Shown here: positions 23,451 through 31,833 of the stretch, piece after piece
Position numbering within the stretch: the first letter of the stretch is position 1
How the letters are laid out: each line of letters starts with the position of its first letter
Assembly: GCA_016784735.1 (NCBI GenBank)
Contig: JADHUC010000085.1
Location: forward strand, 1-38,250
Length of the DNA stretch: 38,250 nt
Origin: Pirellulaceae bacterium
GTDB taxonomy: Bacteria; Planctomycetota; Planctomycetia; Pirellulales; Pirellulaceae
Direction: 5' to 3'
Translations under genes and position numbers: made by a program
The notes under the pieces: generated by a model
What the model was told of the DNA's origin: nothing
Databases searched by the model: none
The model's input: the letters and a program-made list of their open reading frames with translations, nothing else

Positions 23451-24467
23451 TCAGAATTTCGATGGGACCACTTCACCGCCTGCCCGCGTGGCCAACGCTC
23501 GCCACGTGGCCAGTTCGATCGACTCGGCGATGGTTCGTACCGAACCGTCAACCAGGGCGGCCTGTGCCACGCCGGAATGAAAGCTGCGGGACGTCACGAT
23601 CGCGTAAGACGGCTGTCCGGCCGAGCCGTGGCGGCCTTCTTGCCACGAGTTGTAGTCGGCGTCGACCGTCTGGCCGCCGGTTGTGAAGGGTACAAAGGTG
23701 TTCGGCGTGAGCGTGGCCGTAAAGCCGGTATGGTGAACGCGTCCGTCCGGCCATTCCGTGTGCCCCGTGCTTTTCGATTGAGCCCCCGATGCAACGATTG
23801 CCGCGGCTTCGGTAGCCGTGTTTGGGATTGCAGTCGTGGACGGACCGCCGTTTCGCATGTATTTCTGCCATGCCTTCACTTCCGCCGCGAGTAGCGTATT
23901 ACTGGTCCCGTCCAGAAAGCTGCCCAACCTCAAGTGACTGTTCGGATAGAACGCACCATCGCCCCCGCGTCGCGTTGCCGGATCGAACACGAACCAGGTG
24001 CCGAGATTGAAGCCATAGGTGGTCGGATGAAGGTGAACTTTGCCGCCACCAGGATCTCGGACGTTGCTTGCCCCGGGATCGCTCGGGCACGAATAGACCG
24101 GAATGCGCAGTTTGTCGATGGCCGACTGGTAGTCCCAGGCCACGTTGATGTCGACGCTACGGTACAGATCGGCTTGCTCCAAGAAGTGGAGAATCCTCCC
24201 GTGAACGCCCCACGAACCATTGTTGCCGGTCACTGTCACGTTCAAGTTCACAACGGCGCTGGCGGGCAGAGCGCGGTACGTGCCTTCGTAGTTGTGGATG
24301 GCCAACGCAAGTTGTTTCAGGTTGTTCTTGCAGTGAGTTCGTCGGGCGGCTTCGCGCGCCATCTGAACGGCCGGCAACAGTAGGGCCGCGAGCATCCCAG
24401 TGATGGCGATGACAACCAGCAACTCGATAAGCGTAAATGCACGCCGATATCGGCAAAGGTCTCTCAC
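23451..24467 (-). CDS. DUF1559 prepilin-type protein
   Basis: 338 residues from a GTG at 24467 with AGAGAGG six bases upstream. The N-terminus AFTLIELLVVIAITGMLAA is the type IV prepilin cleavage/anchor segment, so the protein is processed like a pilin. The body matches the planctomycete DUF1559 family: ARRTHCKNNLKQLALAIHNY, YSCPSDPG, LDGTSNTLLAAE and the C-terminal FHSGVAQAALVDGSVRTIA. The frame continues upstream to 24905 but that part overlaps a repeat and the next gene, so it is rejected. Typical of planctomycetes, where dozens of copies occur per genome; role unclear. Confidence 0.92.
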   Translation of the reverse strand: MRDLCRYRRAFTLIELLVVIAITGMLAALLLPAVQMAREAARRTHCKNNLKQLALAIHNYEGTYRALPASAVVNLNVTVTGNNGSWGVHGRILHFLEQADLYRSVDINVAWDYQSAIDKLRIPVYSCPSDPGASNVRDPGGGKVHLHPTTYGFNLGTWFVFDPATRRGGDGAFYPNSHLRLGSFLDGTSNTLLAAEVKAWQKYMRNGGPSTTAIPNTATEAAAIVASGAQSKSTGHTEWPDGRVHHTGFTATLTPNTFVPFTTGGQTVDADYNSWQEGRHGSAGQPSYAIVTSRSFHSGVAQAALVDGSVRTIAESIELATWRALATRAGGEVVPSKF

Positions 24468-24522
24468 ACTTGCCTCTCTTACAGTTCCGCGTTGGCCGGT
24501 AAGCACGGAGGGGCACAGAAAA

Positions 24523-24593
24523 CGGGAGGGCGAAGCTCCTGCTGAACCGAGCTCGGTGCGCAAACTCTGGCTGGGTGGTGCTCCGCTCTCCCG
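24523..24593. repeat. Imperfect inverted repeat, CGGGAG type
   Basis: CGGGAGGGCGAAGCTC at 24523-24538 faces GTGCTCCGCTCTCCCGG at 24577-24593 as an imperfect inverted repeat (a few mismatches) across about 38 bases. It sits just upstream of the DUF1559 gene and after the stop of the squalene-cyclase-like gene, both on the minus strand, so it may end the latter's transcript. Confidence 0.5.
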
Positions 24594-24607
24594 GTGCGCC
24601 GCTTGGC

Positions 24608-25735
24608 TCACTCTTGTGCGTGTGGCTTGCAGTACGCGAGCGCCAGCAGCGCGTAGCCCGTGACTAGATTCGGATCCCCCTCCAGCCAGCGAGCGTTCTC
24701 GTTCGTCCACGAGCCGTCGGGCTGTTGGCGTTTGGACAGTTCCGCGACCAGTTCGGCTCGCCAGTCGTGCGCTCGCCCGTGCTCGTCGAACAGCACATCG
24801 TGGCTGGTCGCGTCCAGGGCCTTGGCGAATAGGTGGTAGTAGTAGTACAGTCCAGCGTCGCTCATGCCCGGGTTGGTGTTCAGATCGTAGTGCTTGCGTA
24901 TCCACTCGATCGCAGCCTTCACGCGAGGATCGTCAGGCCCCACGCCAGCGTACAGCATGCTCTTCAATCCGGCGTAGGTCATCGAGCCGTAGCTGCGCAA
25001 ACCACCGTCGGCCGTTTCACCCGCCTGACTCGATCCGCCTGCAGCCGGCGTGTAGTAGAATCCACCGTCTGGGTTTTTCACGGCAAAGGGCGTTGTGTTG
25101 TGCTCGGTCTCCAGGTTCTGGCACCGCGAGATGAAGATCAACGCTCGTTGAACCGCGTCGCTGTCCGCGCCGTTTCCGGCGGCCCGGAGCGCGTCGATCA
25201 GAAAGCCGGTATTCGACAAGTCCGGACGCTTATGCTTGCCGTATCCGCCGCCGCCAAACGCCAGATCGGATGGGTCTTTGCCTTCGTCTTCATCCCACTG
25301 AAGCCCCTTGACGAACGCGTCGGCACGCTCAATCAACCGATCGCAGCGACCGTCGACGTTGGCCTCCGAGAAACAGAGAATGGCCAGACATGTCTCGTAG
25401 TTGCGGTACAGCGTCCCTGGTTGATAGATCCCGCCGTCTGGCTGAACGAGCTGCCTGAGGTAATCAAGGCTTCGCGCCACCTGCGGGTCTTGCGGTGTCC
25501 GGCCATGCCGCAGCAAAGCCGCGGTCACCAGCGACGTTACTCCCGTGCCGGCGTAGCTGCTGTAAGAACCGTCGTCCGATTGGCCTTTCAACCGCAGGTA
25601 CTCTACGGCCGCCCCTACGGTCTTCTCGTAGACATTGGTGTCGACTTGGGAGCGGGAAGGCGGGGGCGAGGCAAGAGAATGCGTCGCTGCCAGAAGCACC
25701 GCCCCAGCCACCAATACGAGTCCACATGAACGCAT
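24608..25735 (-). CDS. Secreted prenyltransferase/squalene-oxidase-repeat protein
   Basis: 375 residues from the ATG at 25735 with GGAGAGA upstream. Signal peptide 1-22. Alternating helix pairs contain QW-like motifs: DDGSYSSYAGTGVTSLVTAAL, VQPDGGIYQPG, NPDGGFYYTP and QQPDGSWTNENARW. These are the toroid repeats of squalene cyclases, but no DxDD acid is visible, so catalysis is doubtful. It resembles the protein at 5574 in fold only. Same strand as DUF1559 and possibly in one transcript with it. Confidence 0.88.
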   Translation of the reverse strand: MRSCGLVLVAGAVLLAATHSLASPPPSRSQVDTNVYEKTVGAAVEYLRLKGQSDDGSYSSYAGTGVTSLVTAALLRHGRTPQDPQVARSLDYLRQLVQPDGGIYQPGTLYRNYETCLAILCFSEANVDGRCDRLIERADAFVKGLQWDEDEGKDPSDLAFGGGGYGKHKRPDLSNTGFLIDALRAAGNGADSDAVQRALIFISRCQNLETEHNTTPFAVKNPDGGFYYTPAAGGSSQAGETADGGLRSYGSMTYAGLKSMLYAGVGPDDPRVKAAIEWIRKHYDLNTNPGMSDAGLYYYYHLFAKALDATSHDVLFDEHGRAHDWRAELVAELSKRQQPDGSWTNENARWLEGDPNLVTGYALLALAYCKPHAQE

Positions 25736-26042
25736 GTTGTCTCTCCTATTCGCGAATGTTCATCCGAATGCGCAGACCGTGATCGTCGTGTATTTCCGAA
25801 TCCAGCAACGATCGTGCCAATCGCTGGATGTTGCGTCGGAAGGAACGGTTCGGCGTTACCTCAAGTGTCCGAAACGCTGAGAGAATCGCTGATTCTTCGA
25901 GGAAACGGGCTTTTACGGCTTCACAAGAAAAGATGTAGAGCGACTCGTCTCCGGCCTAGGCCGCCGAGCAAACGGGAGCCTTGTTGGCGTTTGTTTCGAC
26001 ACGCCTGTCGAAGAGACCGACAGAGCTGGGCCCGGGCCAGCG
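25736..26042. other. Intergenic stretch without a recognised feature
   Basis: 307 bases between two minus-strand genes. Short open frames here have no ribosome sites or family-like sequence. I found no repeat, terminator with T-run or RNA signature. Confidence 0.5.
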
Positions 26043-27386
26043 TTAAGCTTCGATCGTGTACGGTTTTCGCTGCTGGCGACTTCGTAGCGCGCTGGCCTGT
26101 TCGTCGCCGATGAAATCCTCCTTCACCGGGTCCCAACGCAGTTTTCGCTTCAGCAGCAACGCGATGTTGCAAAGATGGCATGCGGTCATCGTGCGATGGT
26201 GCGTGAAGGGATCGGAGACGGTGAACGAGCGTTCCTTGAGACATTCGAAGAAATGCCGCATGTGGTCTCCCGGCTCCTTGCCGTTGTACAGCTTGATCAC
26301 CTCCCGGTCGAGCCACTCGTTTTCGGCCTCGGTCAGTTTTTCGACCGGCTCGCCGGTCAAGCGGCCGCGGTTGACGAAGATACGGCCCTTTTCGCCCTCG
26401 AACCAGATGCCATTGTCCGGCCCGTGCTGGACGATCATCTGGTTGCCGTTTTCGTAGGTCAATGTAATCTTGAACGTCGTGGCCGTGTTGTAGCCGTTGG
26501 GGATCTTCTGCTCGCCTTTGAAGAAAGCCACCGGATCCAAGTCGGCCGGATGGTTGGGGAATACGCCAGTGCCTTCGGCCTCGACAGGGCCGGAATTCGT
26601 ATAACCCAGGCCCCACTGGGCGATGTCGATATGATGGGCGCCCCAGTCGGTCATCTTGCCGCCCGAGTATTCCAGCCACCAACGGAAGTTACCATGGCAG
26701 CGTTGCGGGCAGTAAGGAACCTTCGGCGTTTGCCCGAGCCAGTAGTTCCAGTCGAGGTGCGCCGGCGGATCGGTGTTCTCGAAGGGCCCGCCCGTTGGAC
26801 CGCCGCCAATCGAGCACGTGGCCGTCAGCCGTTTACCCAACCGGCCGCTTTGGGCCAGCGCTATGGCTTTCAGGAACATGGACCGGTTTTCACTGCGCTG
26901 TTGCGTGCCGATGTGCAAGATCTTGCCGGTTTCCTTGACGACCTTGCAGATCACCTTCCCCTCGTCGATAGTCAGTGTCAGCGGCTTCTGGCATTGGACG
27001 TCCTTGCCGGCCTTCAGCGCGTCGATAACGATTTTCGTGTGCCAGTGATCGGGCGTGCCGATCGTGACCACGTCCACGTCCTGGCGACCTAGCACTTCGC
27101 GATAGTCGCCGTAGATGTCCGGCTTCTTGTCAAAACCGGACGCGAATTTCTCGGCTCGTTGCTGGTCGACGTCACAACAAGCCACCACATCGGCAAACCG
27201 CGATGCGCTGCGACCGTCGTGGCTGCCCATGCCGCCCAAGCCGATCGAGGCGAGGTTGGGGCGGTCGTTTGTCTCTTGAGCGCGGGCGTACGAACTGGTC
27301 CAGAGATAGGGCACGACGCCGGAAGTTGCGGCGATGCTGGCAGAAGTTTTCAAGAAATCGCGGCGGTTGGACTTGCGGTCGGTCAC
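26043..27386 (-). CDS. Tat-exported Gfo/Idh/MocA family oxidoreductase
   Basis: 447 residues from a GTG at 27386 with AAGGAG seven bases upstream; a longer frame to 27434 lacks one. SNRRDFLKTSASIAATSGVV is the twin-arginine signal. The nucleotide site is LASIGLGGMGSHDG, with VTIGTPDHWHTKI and the catalytic Lys in VQCQKPLTLTIDEG (QKP for the common EKP). The C-terminal half has WRWWLEYSGG-type text (FRWWLEYSGGKMTDWGAHH), typical of planctomycete members with CPQRCHGNFRWW. Substrate is probably a sugar or sugar acid derivative, not readable here. Confidence 0.93.
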   Translation of the reverse strand: MTDRKSNRRDFLKTSASIAATSGVVPYLWTSSYARAQETNDRPNLASIGLGGMGSHDGRSASRFADVVACCDVDQQRAEKFASGFDKKPDIYGDYREVLGRQDVDVVTIGTPDHWHTKIVIDALKAGKDVQCQKPLTLTIDEGKVICKVVKETGKILHIGTQQRSENRSMFLKAIALAQSGRLGKRLTATCSIGGGPTGGPFENTDPPAHLDWNYWLGQTPKVPYCPQRCHGNFRWWLEYSGGKMTDWGAHHIDIAQWGLGYTNSGPVEAEGTGVFPNHPADLDPVAFFKGEQKIPNGYNTATTFKITLTYENGNQMIVQHGPDNGIWFEGEKGRIFVNRGRLTGEPVEKLTEAENEWLDREVIKLYNGKEPGDHMRHFFECLKERSFTVSDPFTHHRTMTACHLCNIALLLKRKLRWDPVKEDFIGDEQASALRSRQQRKPYTIEA

Positions 27387-27569
27387 GGTGAGACTCCTTA
27401 TGGCGGGTAGCGTAAAGGGTGCAGGTGTTCGCATGGGGCGGCGTCGGTGGATGTTGCCCGCCCGAAACGTGGGGGCGGACCGCGCGGGGCTCCGGAATCG
27501 TCTGTTGTGAGTGTAACTGCAACGAAGCGATCAATACAGGCTTGCGGCCATGGTTTTCGGAAGATTAAA

Positions 27570-27678
27570 GTAGAGTGGGCCAAGTCTTCCGGGCCCACCG
27601 CTCGGTACTCGGCACTCAGTACTCAGTACTCAGTACTCAGTACCCAGATCCCGGTGGGCCGCGAAGACTTGGCCCTAC
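27570..27678. repeat. Inverted repeat pair enclosing an ACTCAGT microsatellite
   Basis: Left arm 27570-27600 and right arm 27652-27678 are inverted repeats (GGCCAAGTCTTC and GGCCCACCG are shared; the left arm has a four-base insertion). The loop holds a seven-base tandem repeat of the TACTCAG type, about four units at 27613-27645. The rest of 27387-27702 shows no gene or promoter I can support. Confidence 0.75.
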
Positions 27679-27702
27679 ACGGATGCGGCTTGGCCGCGTT
27701 AG

Positions 27703-29910
27703 GTGACAGTTACCTTGGCTACCAATCGCGATACTAAATCGAAATTGCGTTCCGGGCGATCACGCATGCGCCTGTGGAAGAAGCTACTGTTTTCCGCGGT
27801 CATCATGGCGGTCTTCTTCGTCCTATTGGAATTGGTGCTTGTGGCGGTCGGCGTTACGCCCATCTTGTACGAGGAAGACCCTTACGTGGGCTTCGCGTCA
27901 GGCGTGCCGCTGTTTGTCGAGCATCCCGCCGACGATGGCACGATTCACATGGTAACGGCCGAGAATCGACTGTCCCTATTCAATGTACAGAGCTTCCCGA
28001 AAGAAAAACGCCCGGGAGTATATCGAGTCTTCTGCATGGGCGGTTCGACGACCTACGGCCGGCCGTACGACCACAACGCCTCTTTCGCCACGTGGCTGGA
28101 GGAGTTTTCGGCGGCGGCGGACGGTTCGCGTGAATGGGAAGTCATCAACGCGGGCGGAATCAGCTACGCCAGCTACCGCGTGGCGATGCTGATGGAGGAG
28201 TTGATTCAGTACGAGCCCGATCTATTCATTGTCTACTCTGGACATAACGAGTTTCTCGAACGGCGCACGTACCAAGCGATGTTGGATACACCGCCGACGC
28301 TTCGCAATCTGCATTCGCGTCTCTTGGGTACGCGAACCTTTTCGGTGATTCAACGATTGGTCCGCGGAGACGACAGGATGCCCGAGATTGGAACCGAAGG
28401 TCGCGATCTGCTTCCCGCCGAGGTGGATGCCATTCTGGATCACACGGTCGGTCCCGAGTCGTACACGCGCGACGACGAATTGAGGAATCGAGTGCTGCTG
28501 CATTACCGTTACAGCTTGGAACGCATGGTGGCCATCGCGCGCTCCGCGGGTGCCAAGGTGATTTTTGTCACACCGGCTTCGAACCTGCGCGATTCCCTTC
28601 CGTTCAAGAACGAGCACCGGGCGGACTTGGATACGGTGAATGAAAACCTCTGGCTCGGCCATTTGCACATGGCGGGCGAAGCGTTCGAAAAGGAAGAACT
28701 CGACGAGGCGTTGAAAGCGCTAGATAAGGCCGCCGAGATCGACGACCGTCACGCCCGGCTGCATTTCCTTCGCGGGCGAGTCCTTCTGCGTCTCGATCGC
28801 TACAAGGAAGCGAAGCGGGCGTTCATGCGAGCACGCGACGAGGACGTTTGTCCGTTGCGGGCGCTGACCCCGATGCGCAGCATCGTCCTTGACGTCGCCG
28901 AAGTGGACGATGTACCGGTGATTGATTTCATGGGCATGATGGAACAAGACGCCCAGGATGGAATTCCTGGCGACGAGTCGTTTCTGGATCACGTGCATCC
29001 GACGGTCGAAGGGCATCGTCTGTTGGCCTTGACGTTGTTGGACGAGATGCAGGCAATGGGCGTTGTCAAACGAGGCCCTATGTTGGCCGAGGAGACGATC
29101 GACGAAGTCACGGCCCGTGTCAAACGCCGTTTGGATCATCGGGCTCATGCTAACGCTCTACGAAACCTGGCCAAGGTACTTCGCTGGGCCGGGAAATTCG
29201 AACAGTCAGCCAACCTGGCTGTTCAAGCCGTGGGAGGACTGCCCGACGATTCCGAAGCCCATTACCTGGCCGGCGACGCGCGGTGGCGGAGCGGCCATTT
29301 GGACATCGCCGTGGCCGAGTACGAGTTGGCGCTCAGCATCGACCCCGACTACTTGGCGGCGATCCTGCAGCTTGGAAGCCTGCTTCTGGAGAAAGGCGAA
29401 GCCGAGGCGGCCAAGAACTATCTTGGGCGGGCTGTGCGACTCGCGCCCGACAAAGCCGCCTCGCACTTCCGTCTGGCCAATGCTCTGTTCGTGCTGAAGG
29501 ACTTCGACGGAGCCCAGGACGAGTACCAGGAATCGCTTCGCCTTGACTCGGAGCTTGCGGATGCTCATAAGAATCTCGGGCTAATCGCAATCCAGCGCGA
29601 TCAACTGGACGTCGCCGTAGATCATTTCGAACAAGCGCTGGACATAGATCCCGCAGACGCGGACGCACGCTGCGAACTCGGATTCCTCTTCATCGAGACA
29701 AAGAAGCTCGATCTGGCCGCCCAGGAATTCTCGGCCGTCTTACTGTTGGACCCGGATTACGTGCGGGCCTATCTGGGGCTGGGATTCGTGGCCGAGGCCG
29801 ATGGCGATCTCGAAGAGGCCGCGTACATGTATCGCCAGGTGCTGGGCATCGACCCGGAAAACGCAGAAGCCCGTAAGAAGCTGGAACAGCTTCCGCCTGC
29901 CCCCAAATAG
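27703..29910 (+). CDS. Membrane-anchored SGNH/GDSL-like hydrolase fused to TPR repeats
   Basis: 735 residues from a GTG at 27703; an ATG at 27766 would remove 21 residues, and neither has a clear ribosome site. One N-terminal helix (29-51) is followed by SGNH blocks: Ser115 in CMGGSTTYG (block I), NAGGISYASYR (block II), VYSGHNEFLE (block III, Asn in GHNEF) and DHVHPTVEGH (block V, Asp and His). A TPR pair is inserted between blocks III and V (about 315-375), and five or six TPRs end the protein (480-735). SGNH enzymes hydrolyse esters or modify O-acetyl groups on polysaccharides; TPRs suggest a partner protein. Substrate unknown. Confidence 0.88.
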   Translation: MTVTLATNRDTKSKLRSGRSRMRLWKKLLFSAVIMAVFFVLLELVLVAVGVTPILYEEDPYVGFASGVPLFVEHPADDGTIHMVTAENRLSLFNVQSFPKEKRPGVYRVFCMGGSTTYGRPYDHNASFATWLEEFSAAADGSREWEVINAGGISYASYRVAMLMEELIQYEPDLFIVYSGHNEFLERRTYQAMLDTPPTLRNLHSRLLGTRTFSVIQRLVRGDDRMPEIGTEGRDLLPAEVDAILDHTVGPESYTRDDELRNRVLLHYRYSLERMVAIARSAGAKVIFVTPASNLRDSLPFKNEHRADLDTVNENLWLGHLHMAGEAFEKEELDEALKALDKAAEIDDRHARLHFLRGRVLLRLDRYKEAKRAFMRARDEDVCPLRALTPMRSIVLDVAEVDDVPVIDFMGMMEQDAQDGIPGDESFLDHVHPTVEGHRLLALTLLDEMQAMGVVKRGPMLAEETIDEVTARVKRRLDHRAHANALRNLAKVLRWAGKFEQSANLAVQAVGGLPDDSEAHYLAGDARWRSGHLDIAVAEYELALSIDPDYLAAILQLGSLLLEKGEAEAAKNYLGRAVRLAPDKAASHFRLANALFVLKDFDGAQDEYQESLRLDSELADAHKNLGLIAIQRDQLDVAVDHFEQALDIDPADADARCELGFLFIETKKLDLAAQEFSAVLLLDPDYVRAYLGLGFVAEADGDLEEAAYMYRQVLGIDPENAEARKKLEQLPPAPK

Positions 29911-30024
29911 GCGCGGCACTCTCGTCCAGGGCTTGGCATTTTCTTCATGTTCGAATTTGCCATCTAGTAGCACCGACCTATAGTTGCGCAGTAGGTCCTC
30001 CAGCATCAACTAGACGAACTGACC

Positions 30025-30261
30025 ATGAATACCTGGACACTCATCATTGCTCTGGCAGGTGCGTTGTGGATGTCGACGGCAGCCGACGCGCAGGAAACTA
30101 GCCGGTCGAACAACGCCAACACGCGCCGCGCACACCGGCAAACCATCAAATCCATGCACATCCTCGACCGGCCGTATCGGCCAGGTCACTTCTACGGCAA
30201 CACGGTTCGCCGCCGCTACTACAGAGGCACGTCCCAGAGGCCGCGATTCAGGACGCGGTAA
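30025..30261 (+). CDS. Small secreted Arg-rich protein
   Basis: 78 residues, ATG at 30025. Signal peptide 1-23 (TWTLIIALAGALWMSTAADA) then a basic mature part with HILDRPYRPGHFYGNTVRRRY, which I believe recurs in short exported planctomycete proteins. No cysteines and no recognised domain. The ribosome site is weak. Function unknown. Confidence 0.6.
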   Translation: MNTWTLIIALAGALWMSTAADAQETSRSNNANTRRAHRQTIKSMHILDRPYRPGHFYGNTVRRRYYRGTSQRPRFRTR

Positions 30262-30281
30262 CCAAAGGTGACTTCTACAAC

Positions 30282-30467
30282 GTGAAGTCGGCAACGAAGG
30301 CTAAGAAGAAAGCCAAGCCCAAAGCTAAGGCCACAGCCAAGCCCAAAGCTGCCGCTAAGGGAGGGTCTACCCAAGATGCCGTCAAGGCTCTCAAGGGCGT
30401 GGTCGATCAGCACGGCCTCGACAAGACCCGAGAGTTGCTGGACATCATGGAAGCGTTGCAGGGTTGA
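30282..30467 (+). CDS. Small Lys/Ala-rich basic protein, histone H1-like
   Basis: 61 residues from a GTG at 30282 (AAAGGTG about 17 bases upstream). The first half is Lys/Ala/Pro repeats (KKAKPKAKATAKPKAAAK), the second an amphipathic segment DAVKALKGVVDQHGLDKTRE. Composition is like bacterial H1-type DNA-binding proteins, but the second half could also be a short helix for protein binding. Followed by a strong terminator. Confidence 0.6.
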   Translation: MKSATKAKKKAKPKAKATAKPKAAAKGGSTQDAVKALKGVVDQHGLDKTRELLDIMEALQG

Positions 30468-30482
30468 TGGGGACGGGACTGG

Positions 30483-30525
30483 AAAGGCCCTTAGAAGCCC
30501 GCACGGGGCTTCTAAGGGCCTTTTT
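30483..30525 (+). terminator. Strong intrinsic terminator
   Basis: An 18-base stem (AAAGGCCCTTAGAAGCCC with GGGCTTCTAAGGGCCTTT) around a five-base loop, running into TTTTT. It ends the transcript of the small basic protein gene and also separates it from the convergent minus-strand genes. Confidence 0.9.
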
Positions 30526-30539
30526 GTCGGGTGGTGCGT

Positions 30540-30782
30540 CTATCCTAGTCGAGAGGCGATCAGGGTAGCCGTATAAGCCAGTGCTCCTACCGCCATGCCC
30601 TTGAAAGCGTATTTCCACCCACCCAGCAAGTAGCCGAGACTGCTCCCACCGACTACAAATAAAGTGTAGTAGCCGAAATGAGATACATGGTGTTGGCCAC
30701 TAACCATCATCGCCAACGGAACCGCCAGCACCGCTATGATGACCAGTATGGCTTTCAAGCTAAACTGTGGTCGCTTAGACAT
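30540..30782 (-). CDS. Small membrane protein with the planctomycete FSLK helix
   Basis: 80 residues, ATG at 30782, three bases after the stop of the gene at 30786, so it is translationally coupled to it. Three hydrophobic segments: AILVIIAVLAVPLAMM, YTLFVVGGSSLGYLLGG and GMAVGALAYTATLI. The N-terminal PQFSLKAILVII is the helix common in planctomycete small membrane proteins. Function unknown. Confidence 0.6.
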   Translation of the reverse strand: MSKRPQFSLKAILVIIAVLAVPLAMMVSGQHHVSHFGYYTLFVVGGSSLGYLLGGWKYAFKGMAVGALAYTATLIASRLG

Positions 30783-30785
30783 CTT

Positions 30786-31199
30786 CTAACTTGCCCTCTC
30801 AGGGCCTTTCTTCTGCCCCGGTGGTGGCTTGCCTTGAATCGCTCTTACACCGGCTACGATGGCTCTCACCAGATACTTTGATGCAAATGTTAGGACGGCA
30901 ACGGCAACGAGGCCGATGGCTATGTTGGCTGCTAGGGGCCGATAGTGTCGCACGTACTCTCGGCGGAATGGAGGAAGCTGCCGCACCTCGCCGTCGCAAA
31001 ATGTGCTGGCGTACCGCCACGGACGGCCGTACCCGACAACGCACAGGGGTGCTTCTTGGTGTGCAAGAAACAAAGTGAGTTCGCTCACAACCCTCGGCCT
31101 GACATTCAACCAGACCACAACCGCAGACCATCCGACGACAAGCAGCATCGTGCCCAGCGTCCATCGTGGCCGAACCAGTCGTAAGCGGCGGGTCTTCAT
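30786..31199 (-). CDS. Two-helix membrane protein, intact copy of a tandem pair
   Basis: 137 residues, ATG at 31199 with GAGAGGG upstream. RPRWTLGTMLLVVGWSAVVVWL is the first helix (given as WTLGTMLLVVGWSAVVV), ANIAIGLVAVAVLTFASKYLV the second, with a mid-length external part between. A second copy at 31233-31663 is frameshifted, and a third, 5'-only copy lies at 32579-32766. The stop is coupled to the next gene. No known family. Confidence 0.65.
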   Translation of the reverse strand: MKTRRLRLVRPRWTLGTMLLVVGWSAVVVWLNVRPRVVSELTLFLAHQEAPLCVVGYGRPWRYASTFCDGEVRQLPPFRREYVRHYRPLAANIAIGLVAVAVLTFASKYLVRAIVAGVRAIQGKPPPGQKKGPERAS

Positions 31200-31232
31200 G
31201 TTCGATCCCTCTCAGACATCTTCTAGTTGCCT

Positions 31233-31663
31233 TCAGAGGCTCTCACTCGGGCCTTTCCCATTGTCCGGTGGTGGCTTGCCTACAAACGCTCTCAAACCGG
31301 CTACGGTGGCTCTCACCAGATACTTTGTTGCAAAGGTCAGAACGGCAACGGCAAGGAGGCCGATGGCTATGTTGGCGCTAGGGACGGATGATGGATTTGA
31401 TGCTCAGATCGTGGGTGGAGAGGCATCAAGTCTGGCCGCATGATGAGCCAGTTTCCAGATACACATATCCACGGATAGCCGTGCTCAACGTAATATATCG
31501 GCACCGGTTCTCTGGTAGATCGCACCATCATGGGGCATTCTGCCAACGTGCAGGTGCGTGGCCTCACATTCAACCAGACCACAACAGCAGACCATCCGAC
31601 GACGAGCAGCATCGTCCCGAGCGTCCATTTTGGCCGTGCCAGTCGCAAGCGGCGGGTGTTCAT
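31233..31663 (-). pseudogene. Frameshifted tandem copy of the two-helix membrane protein
   Basis: Starts at the ATG at 31663 (GGGAGGGG upstream) and matches the intact copy in TRRLRL.RP.WTLGTMLLVVG. Near 31378 one base is missing (CTAGCGCCAAC against CTAGCAGCCAAC), so translation stops at 31367 after about 98 residues. The second helix (ANIAIGLLAVAVLTFA) continues in another frame to a TGA at 31233-31235. The middle part differs from the intact copy, so it had already diverged before the frameshift. A sequencing error is also possible. Confidence 0.7.
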
Positions 31664-31833
31664 GTTCGATCCCCTCCCACGCCATTTACCGTACCAGTTT
31701 GGCGAAGCTGGGCCAATACTCGGGCGATTTGTCGGGATATTTTCTTTCATCGAAGGGGCGGAACGTGGTAAGATGGGGTTGTACGGGCGGGGTGGTCTGG
31801 CATTCAGCTTGCGGCGAAAAGAGGTCATCTGAC

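Noticed and set aside
24468..24905. N-terminal extension of the DUF1559 gene
   Set aside because: It crosses an inverted repeat and the next gene; the prepilin segment should be near the start, as with the GTG at 24467.
24833..25729. 298-residue plus-strand frame across the squalene-cyclase-like gene
   Set aside because: Antisense to a gene with repeats and a signal peptide; no family match seen.
26175..27092. 305-residue plus-strand frame across the second Gfo/Idh gene
   Set aside because: Antisense to a gene with a Tat signal, Rossmann motif and ribosome site.
27613..27645. Possible CRISPR or phage attachment repeat
   Set aside because: Seven-base tandem units with no spacer and no integrase nearby; a microsatellite explains it.
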